Assembly (NCBI GenBank): GCA_937960895.1
Contig: CALCJD010000144.1
Location: 1-13,215 of the forward strand
From: an uncultured Spartobacteria bacterium
GTDB lineage: Bacteria > Verrucomicrobiota > Verrucomicrobiia > Chthoniobacterales > Terrimicrobiaceae
Length of the DNA stretch: 13,215 nt
Direction: 5' to 3'
The notes beneath the pieces were generated by a model, which saw only the letters and a program-made list of their open reading frames with translations, ran no database searches and was not told the origin of the DNA. The translations under genes were made by a program, and so were the position numbers. The stretch's first letter is position 1; each line of letters opens with the position of its first letter. Positions 1 to 7,386 of this stretch are shown in pieces.

Positions 1-38
1 GACGGTTTGGTTGGGGAAACGCGTCTTCCCTTCAGGAA

Positions 39-114
39 TGGGGTGACCGACGGGACTCGAACCCGCAACGGCCAGAACCACAATCTGGAGCTCTACCATT
101 GAGCTACGGTCACC
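39..114 (-). tRNA. tRNA-His (GTG anticodon)
   Basis: The reverse complement folds as a cloverleaf. The acceptor arm is GTGACCG paired with CGGTCAC, the D-arm begins TAGCTC, the anticodon stem CCAGA/TCTGG encloses TTGTGGT with anticodon GTG, and the T-arm carries GGTTCGAGTC. The extra G at position -1 (complement of base 114) faces C73, which is the identity element of bacterial tRNA-His, and the 3' CCA is encoded at 41-39. It reads CAC and CAU codons. QueH at 1147 acts in the pathway that modifies the wobble G of GUN-anticodon tRNAs, including this one, so the two are functionally related, although the proximity may be chance. Confidence 0.97.
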
Positions 115-147
115 ATTTTGCTCGCTCCGTGAGACGAAGAGCGCTCT

Positions 148-176
148 TAAATCCGGTTTTTGGGAGGGTTTGTCAA
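148..176 (-). promoter_or_regulatory. possible promoter for tRNA-His
   Basis: On the minus strand a perfect TTGACA (176-171) lies upstream of the tRNA. A 17-base spacer leads to GATTTA (153-148), a poor -10 match of two in six. TTTAAG is a better hexamer but the spacer would be 20. The perfect -35 and the position about 35-60 bases before the tRNA 5' end make a promoter here likely, but its -10 is unsettled. Confidence 0.35.
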
Positions 177-195
177 CGGGGAAAAAGTTCGCGGA

Positions 196-240
196 CAAAA
201 AGAAGCGGCCTTTCCGGCTCTTCGCGAGCAGGAGGGCCGC
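196..240 (-). terminator. terminator of the secreted-protein gene
   Basis: On the minus strand GCGGCC (240-235) pairs with GGCCGC (210-205), with an inner GCTC/GAGC helix, and is followed at once by TTCTTTTTG (204-196). It begins 17 bases after the stop codon at 257, as expected for an intrinsic terminator of the gene 257-622. The large interior loop lowers confidence. Confidence 0.55.
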
Positions 241-256
241 GCTTTCTCGGGGGAAA

Positions 257-622
257 TCACGGCCGCCAGCGGAAGGTGGTTCCGGGATGGGTGATGATGG
301 GCTGGGCGGGCAGGACCGGAGGCGGCACGCGATAAACGGGGGTCTGACCGTCGTAGTTCATGAGCGGGGAGACGGTGGTGAAGCCGGATCCATTCGAGGC
401 GACCACGACGGAGGGGCCCCAAGGATAGAAAGCGGTGACCGGTGTCCACCAGCACGGCGAAAACGTGCGCCAGACCACGGGGCGACAGATGGGGGCGGGG
501 CGGCAGACGGGAGCCGGACGGCAGGCGGGGCCCGCATTGACCGCCACGTGGATTTTCGGTCCGGCCAGAACGGCGCCGGCCGAGGCCAGAAGCGTGAGGA
601 AAACGGCGACTTTCGTTTTCAC
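257..622 (-). CDS. small secreted Pro/Cys-rich protein
   Basis: A 121-residue protein of unknown function. Residues 1-20 form a clear Sec signal peptide: lysines at 2 and 4, a hydrophobic core from 5 to 19, and likely cleavage after VLA, giving a mature form starting GPKIHV. Next comes a repeat of six-residue period, CRPAPV-CRPAPI-CRPVV, with Cys 34, 40 and 46 and a fourth at 57. The rest is rich in Pro, Trp, Thr and Val and ends TFRWRP. The start is GTG at 622; in the frame upstream there is a stop four codons before it and no other start. No SD sequence is visible. Its own terminator follows and the lipoprotein gene diverges 28 bp away. Short secreted proteins with PAPV-type repeats are common in planctomycetes and verrucomicrobia, so an envelope or surface role is plausible, but no function can be assigned. 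Confidence 0.65.
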   Translation of the reverse strand: MKTKVAVFLTLLASAGAVLAGPKIHVAVNAGPACRPAPVCRPAPICRPVVWRTFSPCWWTPVTAFYPWGPSVVVASNGSGFTTVSPLMNYDGQTPVYRVPPPVLPAQPIITHPGTTFRWRP

Positions 623-650
623 GGCGGTGGGCTATGGTGAAGAAATCTCG

Positions 651-1139
651 ATGAGCGCGAGGCGTTTGGCAACTGGCATTTTGGGGGTCCTGCTGGCCGT
701 GGGCCTGGCGGGTTGCGCCTCCGTGAAGGACACGGCCATGTTTTACGTGGCCTATACGCCGAAAGTTTACCCTCCGAAACCGCCCAAGACCCCGATTCCG
801 ATCCTGGCCCGCATGCCAAAGGAGCCGCACAAGGTGATCGGAGCCCTGAAGTTCGAATCGGATCAGGGCTGGAAATTCATGCGGCGGAGCATGATTTACA
901 ATGCGCAGGTCAATGGAGCCGACGCCGTGGTGCTTGAAGGAACCACGGAACGTCGTCAGCTGGGCCTCTTGGAAGTGCCGCCGCAGATGGAGTGGGTGCC
1001 CGTTTCAAACTGGTACCGCGACAAAAAGGGCCGGGTCTGGGGAGGCACGTCGTGGATCCCGTTTTATCGTCCCGGATACGTCCAGCCGTATGTGCAGAAA
1101 ATCATCGGCATTGACGCGAAAATGATTGTTCTTGAGTAA
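651..1139 (+). CDS. putative lipoprotein
   Basis: A 162-residue predicted lipoprotein. The N-terminus has two arginines, a hydrophobic stretch and the lipobox LAGC with Cys22, so processing by signal peptidase II and attachment to a membrane is expected. A Pro/Lys-rich linker follows (about 36-50, PPKPPKTPIP). Residues 58-100 include KVIGALKF and NGADAVVLEG; the GADAVV pattern recurs in small bacterial lipoproteins whose fold recalls the YbjQ type, a weak resemblance only. The C-terminal part is rich in Trp, Tyr and Pro. The ATG at 651 is chosen because it places the signal peptide at the N-terminus; longer readings of the frame run antisense through the neighbouring gene. No clear SD is seen. 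queH starts 7 bases after the stop, so the two are probably co-transcribed. Function unknown. Confidence 0.75.
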   Translation: MSARRLATGILGVLLAVGLAGCASVKDTAMFYVAYTPKVYPPKPPKTPIPILARMPKEPHKVIGALKFESDQGWKFMRRSMIYNAQVNGADAVVLEGTTERRQLGLLEVPPQMEWVPVSNWYRDKKGRVWGGTSWIPFYRPGYVQPYVQKIIGIDAKMIVLE

Positions 1140-1146
1140 TAGTCCC

Positions 1147-1830
1147 ATGGGCCTCGATCTCGCGACCTACCAACGTCCCGTCATCCAGCCGCCGGATGGC
1201 AACAAGAAGGTGCTGCTGCACTCCTGCTGCGCGCCGTGTTCCGGCGAGGTGATGGAGGCCATGGCGGCGTCCGGGATCGATTTCACGATCTATTTTTACA
1301 ACCCCAACATCCACCCGCGGGAGGAATACGAATTGCGCAAGTCGGAGAACATCCGGTTTGCGGAGAAGGCGGGCGTGCCGTTTGTGGATGCCGATTACGA
1401 CACCGACAATTGGTTTGCGCGCGCGAAGGGGCTCGAATGGGAGCCGGAGCGCGGCGCCCGCTGCACGATGTGTTTTGACATGCGCTTTGAGCGGACGGCG
1501 CTCTACGCCTACGAAAACGGCTTTCCCGTCATCACGAGCTGCCTCGGGATTTCCCGCTGGAAAAACATGGCGCAGATCAACGACTGCGGGGTGCGGGCCG
1601 CCGCGAAATATCCGGGGGTCACCTACTGGACCTTCAACTGGCGCAAACAGGGCGGCGCTGCCCGCATGGTCGAGATCGCAAAACGGGAGAACTTTTACAT
1701 GCAGGAATACTGCGGCTGCGTGTATTCGCTGCGCGATACGAACAAGTGGCGCGCCTCCAAGGGACGGCCCAAGATTGTCATCGGCCAGAAATATTACGGC
1801 ACGGCCGACGACGCGGACTCGGCCTGCTGA
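1147..1830 (+). CDS. queH: epoxyqueuosine reductase QueH
   Basis: A 227-residue member of the QueH family (formerly DUF208). It reduces epoxyqueuosine to queuosine, the last step of queuosine synthesis at the wobble base of tRNAs for His, Tyr, Asn and Asp, and replaces the unrelated cobalamin-dependent QueG. Family marks are the N-terminal HSCCAPCSG with Cys27, Cys28 and Cys31, the YNPNIHP motif at 51-57, CTMC with Cys106 and Cys109, SCLGISRWKN from 131, and CGC at 189-191. These cysteines fit iron-sulfur cluster and redox roles known in the family. The ATG at 1147 gives the usual QueH N-terminus; a TTG at 1126 in the same frame would overlap the lipoprotein gene and is less likely. It ends 18 bases from the convergent stop at 1849. 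No other queuosine gene is in the window. Confidence 0.95.
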   Translation: MGLDLATYQRPVIQPPDGNKKVLLHSCCAPCSGEVMEAMAASGIDFTIYFYNPNIHPREEYELRKSENIRFAEKAGVPFVDADYDTDNWFARAKGLEWEPERGARCTMCFDMRFERTALYAYENGFPVITSCLGISRWKNMAQINDCGVRAAAKYPGVTYWTFNWRKQGGAARMVEIAKRENFYMQEYCGCVYSLRDTNKWRASKGRPKIVIGQKYYGTADDADSAC

Positions 1831-1848
1831 CGCTGCGCGGGGTTCCCG

Positions 1849-2538
1849 CTATTTCAGAAAGTTCTTTTGCGGGGCGAAATCGAGTTTCCGTCCGCTGGGT
1901 GACAGGATTTCCCGCAGGCGTTTTTCCGCCTCGAGCCGGGTTTCGGCCAGGATGGGGGAGTCGGAGAACTGACGCCGGGCCTGTTTTTCCAGCGCCTGGA
2001 AGGCCTGTTCACGGTCCGCGGCGGTGAGTTTGTTCCAGAGTCCGTCTTCGTCCCGCAGGATGCGCACGTTGCTCATGCCGATGGAGAGGATGCGCGGCGA
2101 GGGAAGACTGGTTTCGATCTGGTGGGTGACGGGGTCGATGTTGACGCGGAACGGCTCGGAAAGATCGAAGCCGGCGCGGGCGGTGAAGGTCGCCTCGACC
2201 TCGAAATTCTTGGTGCTGTGCAGCCAAGTCTGACTCCAGGCGTGGCGGACGACGGTCTTTTTTTCCAGGACGACCAGTTCGGTGACGGGTGTGCTGGCGT
2301 CGACGATCACGACGGAATTCACCCGCACCTCGGGGGTGATTTTGAGGGTGCGGTCGAAGGCGGCCGCGACGGTTTCGCCGAGGCGCCGGACGTCGTCGGT
2401 CACGCTTGCCGCGGTGCGCCAGGCCAGGAGGGCCGTGATGGCGAGGGTGACGAGGGCGGCGGCGATGAGGCTGCCGATGATGAGGAGGCAGCCCTGACGC
2501 CGTCCTTCCGGACTGTTCAATGGATCGTCGTCGGGCAT
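1849..2538 (-). CDS. DUF4230-like single-pass membrane protein
   Basis: A 229-residue protein with one strong membrane segment at about 17-40 after a short polar N-terminus (MPDDDP...GRRQG). The rest, probably outside the cytoplasm, resembles DUF4230: residues 70-135 contain EVRVNSVVIVD, TELVVLEKKTVVRHAW and the strand-rich VEATFTARAGFDLSEPFRV, followed by DPVTHQIETSLPSPRIL. The C-terminal 60 residues are charged and helical (EQAFQALEKQARRQF, RLEAEKRLREI). No catalytic motif is seen, and the family has no established function known to me. The ATG at 2538 lies inside the end of the helicase gene, with a 22-base overlap in another reading frame, which suggests translational coupling. Longer readings run out of frame through the helicase. 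The family call is from memory of the pattern. Confidence 0.75.
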   Translation of the reverse strand: MPDDDPLNSPEGRRQGCLLIIGSLIAAALVTLAITALLAWRTAASVTDDVRRLGETVAAAFDRTLKITPEVRVNSVVIVDASTPVTELVVLEKKTVVRHAWSQTWLHSTKNFEVEATFTARAGFDLSEPFRVNIDPVTHQIETSLPSPRILSIGMSNVRILRDEDGLWNKLTAADREQAFQALEKQARRQFSDSPILAETRLEAEKRLREILSPSGRKLDFAPQKNFLK

Positions 2539-4532
2539 TCGGGGAGGGCGCGGAGAAAGGCCCGGCCGTAGGGTTTGTTGAGAATGCGGCTGTCGAGAAT
2601 CACAATCATGCCGGTGTCCGATTTCGTGCGGATGAGGCGTCCGACCCCCTGGCGCAGTTTCAGGATGGCCTCGGGCAGGGTGTATTCCTCGAAGGCGCGT
2701 CCGCCCTCCGCCTCGATGGCTTCGAGCCGGGCTTCGGTCAGCGGATGGTCGGGTGTGGCGAAAGGCAGGCGGGTGATGATGACGTTGGAAAGCGCCTCGC
2801 CGGGGACGTCCACCCCGCTCCAGAAGCTGTCCACGCCGAAAAGCACGCTGTGGGGATTTTCCCGGAATTCCTGCACCATGCGCAGGGCGGGCATGCCGCT
2901 GCCCTGGACGAGCAGCTGCCAGCCGCGTTTGGCGAAATGGGACTCGAGGGCCTGCGCGGCCGTGCGCATGGTCGTGTAGCTGGTGAAAAGCACAAAGGCG
3001 CGCGCCTGGCTCTGGTCGGCAAAGTGGGCGATCCATTTCTCCAGCGCCGCGTCGTAGCCGGGATCCTTCGGCTCGGGCATCCGTTTCACGATGTGGAGGG
3101 ACATCTGTTTGCGGTAGTCAAACGGACTGCCGATCTGCACGGCATGCGCCCCGTCCGCGCCCACGCGGTCGCGGAAATACGACAGACTGGCGTTTCCCGT
3201 CGAAAGGGTGGCGCTGGTCATGACGGTGCAGGTGTTTTCCCGGAAGAGCATCCGGCGCAGGGTGCCGGCGAGGTCCACCGGGGCGGCGCGCAGACCGCAG
3301 AGCGGCTCGCGTTTGCCGAATTGCTCCACCCAGTAGACGTAGCCGTCGTGCTCGAGGCTGAGGAAATCGGTGATTGTGTGGCGCGCGTCGGTGAGGCGGC
3401 GGGCGGCATCCTGCAATTCCTTCTTGCGCGTGTCGTCGTCCACCTTGCCGGCCTCGATTTTGAGCAGTTCGGAAAGCCGGACCAGTTCGGTGACCAACTC
3501 GCCGGCATCCGCCAGGCCGGCTTCACGCACGCGGTATTCGCGTCCGCGACGGAAGGTGCATTTTTCCGCCACGGTTTCAAAAAAGGCGTCCGCCTTCGGC
3601 AGGGCATCGGCCACGGCCTTGCAGGCGGCGCCGTTTTTCAGGAGCTGGAAGAGTCCCTTCCGGGTGCGGGGATTGTAGAGCCGCTGCAGGGTGCGTCGCA
3701 GCCCGAGCTGGGACACCTCCAGTCCGATGTGTTTGGCCGCGACATCCTCGATGGTGTGGGCCTCGTCGAAAATGACGAAGTCGTTCGGGAAGAGCACCCC
3801 GCTTGAGCGCCCCTTCTGTTCCTCGACGCCGCCCAGCAGACTGAAAAACAGGGCGTGGTTGAGGACGATGACGTCGGCCGAAATGGCCCGCCGCCGCATG
3901 GCCTGGTAAAAACAGCGCGGGTTTTTGCCGCAGGTTTTTTGGGTGCACACATGGTCCTCGCTGCGCACCTCCTCCCAGACGGAGGGATCCGGTTGTTCGA
4001 TGAAGTCGCTCAGCGAGCCGTCGCGCGTGGTGAAGCTCCATTCCCGGATGCGCTCCAGTTCGGACTGCTGCTCGGTGGTGAAAAGGTCGCCCGAGCCGGT
4101 CAGGGCGCGGTCCAAGCGCGTGCCGCAGAGAAAATTGTGCCGTCCCTTGAGCAGGGCCGCCTCGAATTCCACCGGCAGGAGTTTCTGGACGAGCGGGATA
4201 TCCTTGTAGATGAGCTGCTCCTGCAGGGCGATGGTGTGGGTGGAAATGATCGCCTTGCGTTTGGTGCGGACGGCGTGCAGGGCGGCGGGGATCAGATAGG
4301 CGAGGGATTTGCCGACCCCGGTGCCGGCTTCGATCACGAGGTGGCTGCCGGTTTCGATGGCCCAGGCCACCTCGCGGGCCATCTTCTGCTGTTCGGGCCG
4401 GTATTCGTAATTGGCGGCCTTGGCCAGAAGACCGTCCGGGGAAAAGAGGCGGTGGATTTCGTCCTCAAACGGTCCCATCGGGGCGGAGTCGACCGCCGGC
4501 GGCCCCCCAAATTCCTCGCGCAGGGAGATCAC
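2517..4532 (-). CDS. dinG: DinG/YoaA-like ATP-dependent helicase (XPD/Rad3 type)
   Basis: A 671-residue superfamily 2 helicase of the DinG/YoaA branch. In order: Q-like motif YRPEQQ (44-49), Walker A EAGTGVGKS (68-76), motif Ia with STHTIALQEQ from 97, four cysteines for the 4Fe-4S domain (Cys136, 196, 201, 207), DEAH box at 256-259, TSATLS in the middle, SFWSGVDVPG (569-578) and motif VI QGVGRLIR (628-635). There is no N-terminal exonuclease domain such as Firmicute DinG carries. Such enzymes unwind DNA 5' to 3', including R-loops and forked structures, and act in repair. The longest reading starts with GTG at 4532 and no SD; ATG at 4478 (residue 19) is an alternative that would still precede every motif. 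The DUF4230-like gene overlaps its 3' end. The symbol is by family; yoaA is possible. Confidence 0.93.
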   Translation of the reverse strand: MISLREEFGGPPAVDSAPMGPFEDEIHRLFSPDGLLAKAANYEYRPEQQKMAREVAWAIETGSHLVIEAGTGVGKSLAYLIPAALHAVRTKRKAIISTHTIALQEQLIYKDIPLVQKLLPVEFEAALLKGRHNFLCGTRLDRALTGSGDLFTTEQQSELERIREWSFTTRDGSLSDFIEQPDPSVWEEVRSEDHVCTQKTCGKNPRCFYQAMRRRAISADVIVLNHALFFSLLGGVEEQKGRSSGVLFPNDFVIFDEAHTIEDVAAKHIGLEVSQLGLRRTLQRLYNPRTRKGLFQLLKNGAACKAVADALPKADAFFETVAEKCTFRRGREYRVREAGLADAGELVTELVRLSELLKIEAGKVDDDTRKKELQDAARRLTDARHTITDFLSLEHDGYVYWVEQFGKREPLCGLRAAPVDLAGTLRRMLFRENTCTVMTSATLSTGNASLSYFRDRVGADGAHAVQIGSPFDYRKQMSLHIVKRMPEPKDPGYDAALEKWIAHFADQSQARAFVLFTSYTTMRTAAQALESHFAKRGWQLLVQGSGMPALRMVQEFRENPHSVLFGVDSFWSGVDVPGEALSNVIITRLPFATPDHPLTEARLEAIEAEGGRAFEEYTLPEAILKLRQGVGRLIRTKSDTGMIVILDSRILNKPYGRAFLRALPECPTTIH

Positions 4533-4641
4533 GCGAAAACCGGGCGGGGTTGGAGGTTGGCGGGGGAACGACCCCGGCGGGAAAACGAATCAGCCGCCGG
4601 CGAGGGCCGCCCGCCGTCCAGGAGGGCGGGGAGAGGTTGGT

Positions 4642-4670
4642 TGACTGTATTCCGGTTGGCCATTACTGAT
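4642..4670 (+). promoter_or_regulatory. weak candidate promoter for lptG
   Basis: TTGACT (4642-4647) matches five of six bases of the -35 consensus. After a 17-base spacer comes TACTGA (4665-4670), a poor -10. It lies just ahead of the lptG ATG at 4686 in the 153-bp divergent gap with the helicase gene, the rest of which is GC-rich sequence with short inverted repeats but no other clear signal. Confidence 0.25.
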
Positions 4671-4685
4671 TTACGCTCCTCGAAG

Positions 4686-5816
4686 ATGAGAATACTCGAC
4701 CGCTACGTGCTGCAAAAGTTTTTGCTGCCGTTCATTTACTGTTTTTTCGGCTTCATTGCCATCTGGTTCATTTTTGATCTGAGCGACAATCTGCAGGATT
4801 TTCTCCAGGGCAAGGCGGACTTTGCGGTGCTGCTGCGGTATTACAAGTCCCAGGTCCCCGAGATCATGGTGCTTTCGCTGCCGTTCTGTGCCCTCCTGGC
4901 GTTGCTGTACTCCCTGACGGCCATGTCACGCTCGAACGAGATCATTTCCATGCTGGGTGCCGGCCAGAGCGTGGTGAGGGTGTTGGTGCCGCTTTTTCTC
5001 GTCGGTGTTCTGCTCACCGGCATCTGCATGTATTTCAACTACGAAAGCGTTCCGCAGGCCGCGATGATCAAGAAGCAGATGCTTCGCGAAATCAAACGGG
5101 GCAAGGCCATCACCACCGGCCTGGCCGGGCATCTTTTCCGCAACCGTCAGGACCGCCGGACGTGGTACATCCGACGCATGACCGTGGAGGACAAGCGGCT
5201 TCTCGACATCCAGGTCCTCCAGGAGGACGAAAACCAGGACATCGTCAAAATCTGGTATGCCAACTCCGCCATCTACGAACCCACCACGGGCACCTGGAGC
5301 CTTGGACGCGGCAAGGTGGTGGAATTGGATGCGACGGGAAAGGTGACCAAGTCGGAGTTTTTCGACGATCTGGTCGTTTCCGGCTGGAGTGAAACCCCCT
5401 GGCGCATCAGCAGCTCGGTGATGGATCCCGACTATCTTTCGGTCAACGACCTGCGCGATTACCTGAAATTCAACTCCGACTTTCCGGACAAATGGCTGGC
5501 GCCCTACCGCACCCATCTGCATTACCGCTGGGCGTTGCCGTGGATCTGTTTCCTGGCCTTTCTGATCGCGGGACCGCTGGGCATCGTCTATTCGCGGCGC
5601 GGCATCCTCGGCGTGGTGGCCCTGGCCATCGGGCTTTTTGTGGTGCTCTTCCTTTCCAGCTATCTCTTCATCGCGCTGGGCAAGGGCAACCGGATTTCGC
5701 CGTTTGTGGCCGCGTGGGGCCCCCTGATTTTCTTCTTTTTGGTGGGGTTGGTCCTGCTGTGGTTCCGCTCGACGAATCGCGATCTTCCGAAAATCAAGCT
5801 CCCCTGGATGTCCTGA
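4686..5816 (+). CDS. lptG: LPS export permease, LptG/LptF family
   Basis: A 376-residue permease of the YjgP/YjgQ family. With LptF and the ATPase LptB it extracts lipopolysaccharide from the inner membrane and passes it to LptC/LptA. Six membrane segments are visible in the family's 3+3 arrangement: about 13-31, 57-79, 98-118, then 281-303, 306-331 and 338-360. Between them lies the periplasmic beta-jellyroll domain, roughly 121-275 (strands such as TWYIRRMTV, VKIWYANSAIYEPTTGTWSL). The N-terminal RILDRYVLQKFL is typical, as is the NEIISMLGAGQS segment at 84-95 that contacts the ATPase in this family. The ATG at 4686 places this sequence at the N-terminus; longer readings run antisense through the helicase. 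The next gene starts one base after the stop. LptF and LptG are similar, so lptF is possible. No SD is evident. Confidence 0.92.
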   Translation: MRILDRYVLQKFLLPFIYCFFGFIAIWFIFDLSDNLQDFLQGKADFAVLLRYYKSQVPEIMVLSLPFCALLALLYSLTAMSRSNEIISMLGAGQSVVRVLVPLFLVGVLLTGICMYFNYESVPQAAMIKKQMLREIKRGKAITTGLAGHLFRNRQDRRTWYIRRMTVEDKRLLDIQVLQEDENQDIVKIWYANSAIYEPTTGTWSLGRGKVVELDATGKVTKSEFFDDLVVSGWSETPWRISSSVMDPDYLSVNDLRDYLKFNSDFPDKWLAPYRTHLHYRWALPWICFLAFLIAGPLGIVYSRRGILGVVALAIGLFVVLFLSSYLFIALGKGNRISPFVAAWGPLIFFFLVGLVLLWFRSTNRDLPKIKLPWMS

Positions 5817-5817
5817 C

Positions 5818-6309
5818 ATGCAAAGCGATTGGGAAATCAAATCACGCGGCCACGTCTGCTCCCGGACCGGGAGGGAGTTCGTGGAGGGTGAATTTTTCTA
5901 CACGCTGCTTTATCGCGAAGGTGACGGCTTCCGCCGCGAGGATCTTTGCGAGGAGGCCTGGAATGCGCGCAACGACAACGTGCAGCCCTTTTCGTTCTGG
6001 CGCTCGAAATACGAGCCGCCGGCTCCGCCTCCGCCCGAGCCGATGAAGAAGGACGATGCGGAAAGCCTGTTGCGCCGCCTTGTGGCCGGGCAGGACCCCG
6101 CCCACATCAACGCCCAGTACATCCTTGCGTTGATGCTGGAGCGGAAACGCGTCCTTCGTCCGGTGGAATCCCAGGACGACGACATTCTCGTTTACGAACA
6201 CGTCCAGACCGGCGAGACCTTCGTCCTGAAAAATCCGCACCTCTCCATCGAGCGCATCCCCGAGGTGCAACGCGAGGTCAGCGAACTGCTGGCCGGCGGG
6301 ATCGGCTGA
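5818..6309 (+). CDS. conserved hypothetical protein coupled to lptG
   Basis: A 163-residue soluble protein without signal peptide or membrane segment. Residues 1-48 look like a small fold built around VCSRTGREFVEGEFFY (Cys14) and REDLCEEAW (Cys44); a turn such as CSRTGRE recalls half a zinc ribbon, but there is no second CxxC pair. FSFWRSKYEPP precedes a proline-rich linker at about 66-74, then a helical part (DDAESLLRRLVAG, YILALMLERKRVLRP) and a C-terminal strand pair (DILVYEHVQTGETFVLKNP) ending in IPEVQREVSELL. The order Cys-TG-E, FW, leucine-rich helix, RKRVL recalls an uncharacterised family I associate with PVC bacteria. It starts one base after the lptG stop (TGAcATG), so translational coupling is likely. 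Its last 32 bases overlap the 3' end of ribD on the other strand. Function unknown. Confidence 0.8.
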   Translation: MQSDWEIKSRGHVCSRTGREFVEGEFFYTLLYREGDGFRREDLCEEAWNARNDNVQPFSFWRSKYEPPAPPPPEPMKKDDAESLLRRLVAGQDPAHINAQYILALMLERKRVLRPVESQDDDILVYEHVQTGETFVLKNPHLSIERIPEVQREVSELLAGGIG

Positions 6310-7300
6310 CGACGCGTCCGGTCAGTTTCACATCGGGTCCGATCCGCGTGTAAACCGGGTTTTCCAGCCGGACGGCCTCCGCAGGGCTTCCGGCGCCCCG
6401 TCCGCCCACCACGGGCACGGGCCCGCCGATGAGCAGCGGCGCGAGGTAAAAACAGACCTCGTCCACGAGCCCGCGATCGAACGCCTCCCCGAGCACCCGG
6501 GCGCCTCCTTCTATCAGCACGGTGGCCACGCCGCGCCGGCCGAGATCGGCCAGCACGTCACGCAGGCTGCGGTTTTGATAAACAAGGGTGCGGTCCCGAA
6601 ATTCATCGGTGAAGATTCTGGCGTTGCGGGGGAGACGGCCCGATCGGGTCCAAACCACCCGCAGCGGTTGTTCGCGATGACGCACCCCGCGAATGGTCAG
6701 TTGCGGATTGTCCACCCGCACCGTTTCCCCGCCGACGAGAATCGCCTGCACGCGGCTGCGCAGGCGCATGGCGTCGCGGCGCGAGGCCGGACCGGTCAGC
6801 CAGCGCTGTTCCGGAGGCGAGTTGATCCGTCCGTCGAGGCTCATGCCGGCCTTGGCGATCACATGGGGCCGGCCGGTGGAAATCCATTTGTTCCAACCCG
6901 CATTGAGCGCGGTGCATTCGTCCGCCAGGACCCCCGCGGTGACGGCAATGCCGGCGTTTTCCAGAATGACGCGTCCGCGCCCCGCGTGGCGCGGATTCGG
7001 GTCGGTCGCACCGTAGACCACCCGCGCAAAGCCGGCGCGTTTTATGGCCTCGGTGCAGGGCGGCGTGCGTCCGTGGGTGGAACACGGTTCGAGCGTCACA
7101 TAAAGCGTGGCTCCCTTCGTGTTTCGCGCGCGCGCGATGGCCTCGATTTCGGCATGCGGCCCGCCCGCCCTCCGGTGCCATCCGCGCGCAATCACGCGGT
7201 TGTTGCGAACGATCACCGCCCCCACCGCCGGATTGGGATGCGTGAAGCCGAGGCCCTTGGCGGCCTCCGCGAGGGCCAGTTGCATGAAGGTTTCGTCCAC
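6278..7300 (-). CDS. ribD: bifunctional riboflavin biosynthesis deaminase/reductase RibD
   Basis: RibD carries out two consecutive steps of riboflavin synthesis: deamination of the diaminopyrimidine made from GTP, then NADPH-dependent reduction of the ribosyl side chain. Numbered from GTG at 7300 it has 340 residues. The deaminase domain shows HPNPAVGAV (21-29), zinc-binding HAE (49-51) and PCSTHGRTPPC (72-82, Cys73 and Cys82), and DPNP at 100-103. The reductase domain starts near 144 with RPHVIAKAGMSLDGRI and contains VLIEGGARVLG. GTG at 7300 gives the classic MDETFMQLAL start; ATG at 7285 is an alternative. An upstream ATG at 7423 would add 41 residues without RibD character and nearly reach the facing gene. 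No SD is seen. The gene stands alone, without other rib genes, and is convergent with and overlaps the gene at 5818-6309. Confidence 0.94.
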   Translation of the reverse strand: MDETFMQLALAEAAKGLGFTHPNPAVGAVIVRNNRVIARGWHRRAGGPHAEIEAIARARNTKGATLYVTLEPCSTHGRTPPCTEAIKRAGFARVVYGATDPNPRHAGRGRVILENAGIAVTAGVLADECTALNAGWNKWISTGRPHVIAKAGMSLDGRINSPPEQRWLTGPASRRDAMRLRSRVQAILVGGETVRVDNPQLTIRGVRHREQPLRVVWTRSGRLPRNARIFTDEFRDRTLVYQNRSLRDVLADLGRRGVATVLIEGGARVLGEAFDRGLVDEVCFYLAPLLIGGPVPVVGGRGAGSPAEAVRLENPVYTRIGPDVKLTGRVVSRSRRPAVR

Positions 7301-7360
7301 GGCGATGACGCTCGGAGTTTCGCGGGCGGCGTTCAATGGAAAAATCGGACCCCACCCGGG

Positions 7361-7386
7361 CCGGAAGCCCGCCGTCTGCGGGCCGG
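7361..7386. other. GC-rich hairpin in the ribD/F-protein divergent gap
   Basis: GCCCGC (7367-7372) pairs with GCGGGC (7378-7383) around CGTCT, and outer CCG/CGG extend it across a three-base bulge. It sits in the 134-bp gap between ribD and the T2SF-domain gene. There is no T-run. It could be a leader structure of ribD but lacks the conserved elements of an FMN riboswitch. Its role, if any, is unknown. Confidence 0.3.

Noticed and set aside
1..38. Hairpin GGGAA/TTCCC after tRNA-His as terminator
   Set aside because: Only five pairs with a seven-base loop and no T-run on the minus strand.
2520..3806. 428-codon plus-strand open frame
   Set aside because: Antisense to the helicase, whose every motif is intact; composition is typical of a shadow frame and no family is recognisable.
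3855..4685. Long plus-strand open frame leading into lptG
   Set aside because: It is antisense to the helicase gene, is rich in Gly/Arg/Asp as shadow frames of GC-rich genes are, and the LptG family N-terminus begins at 4686.
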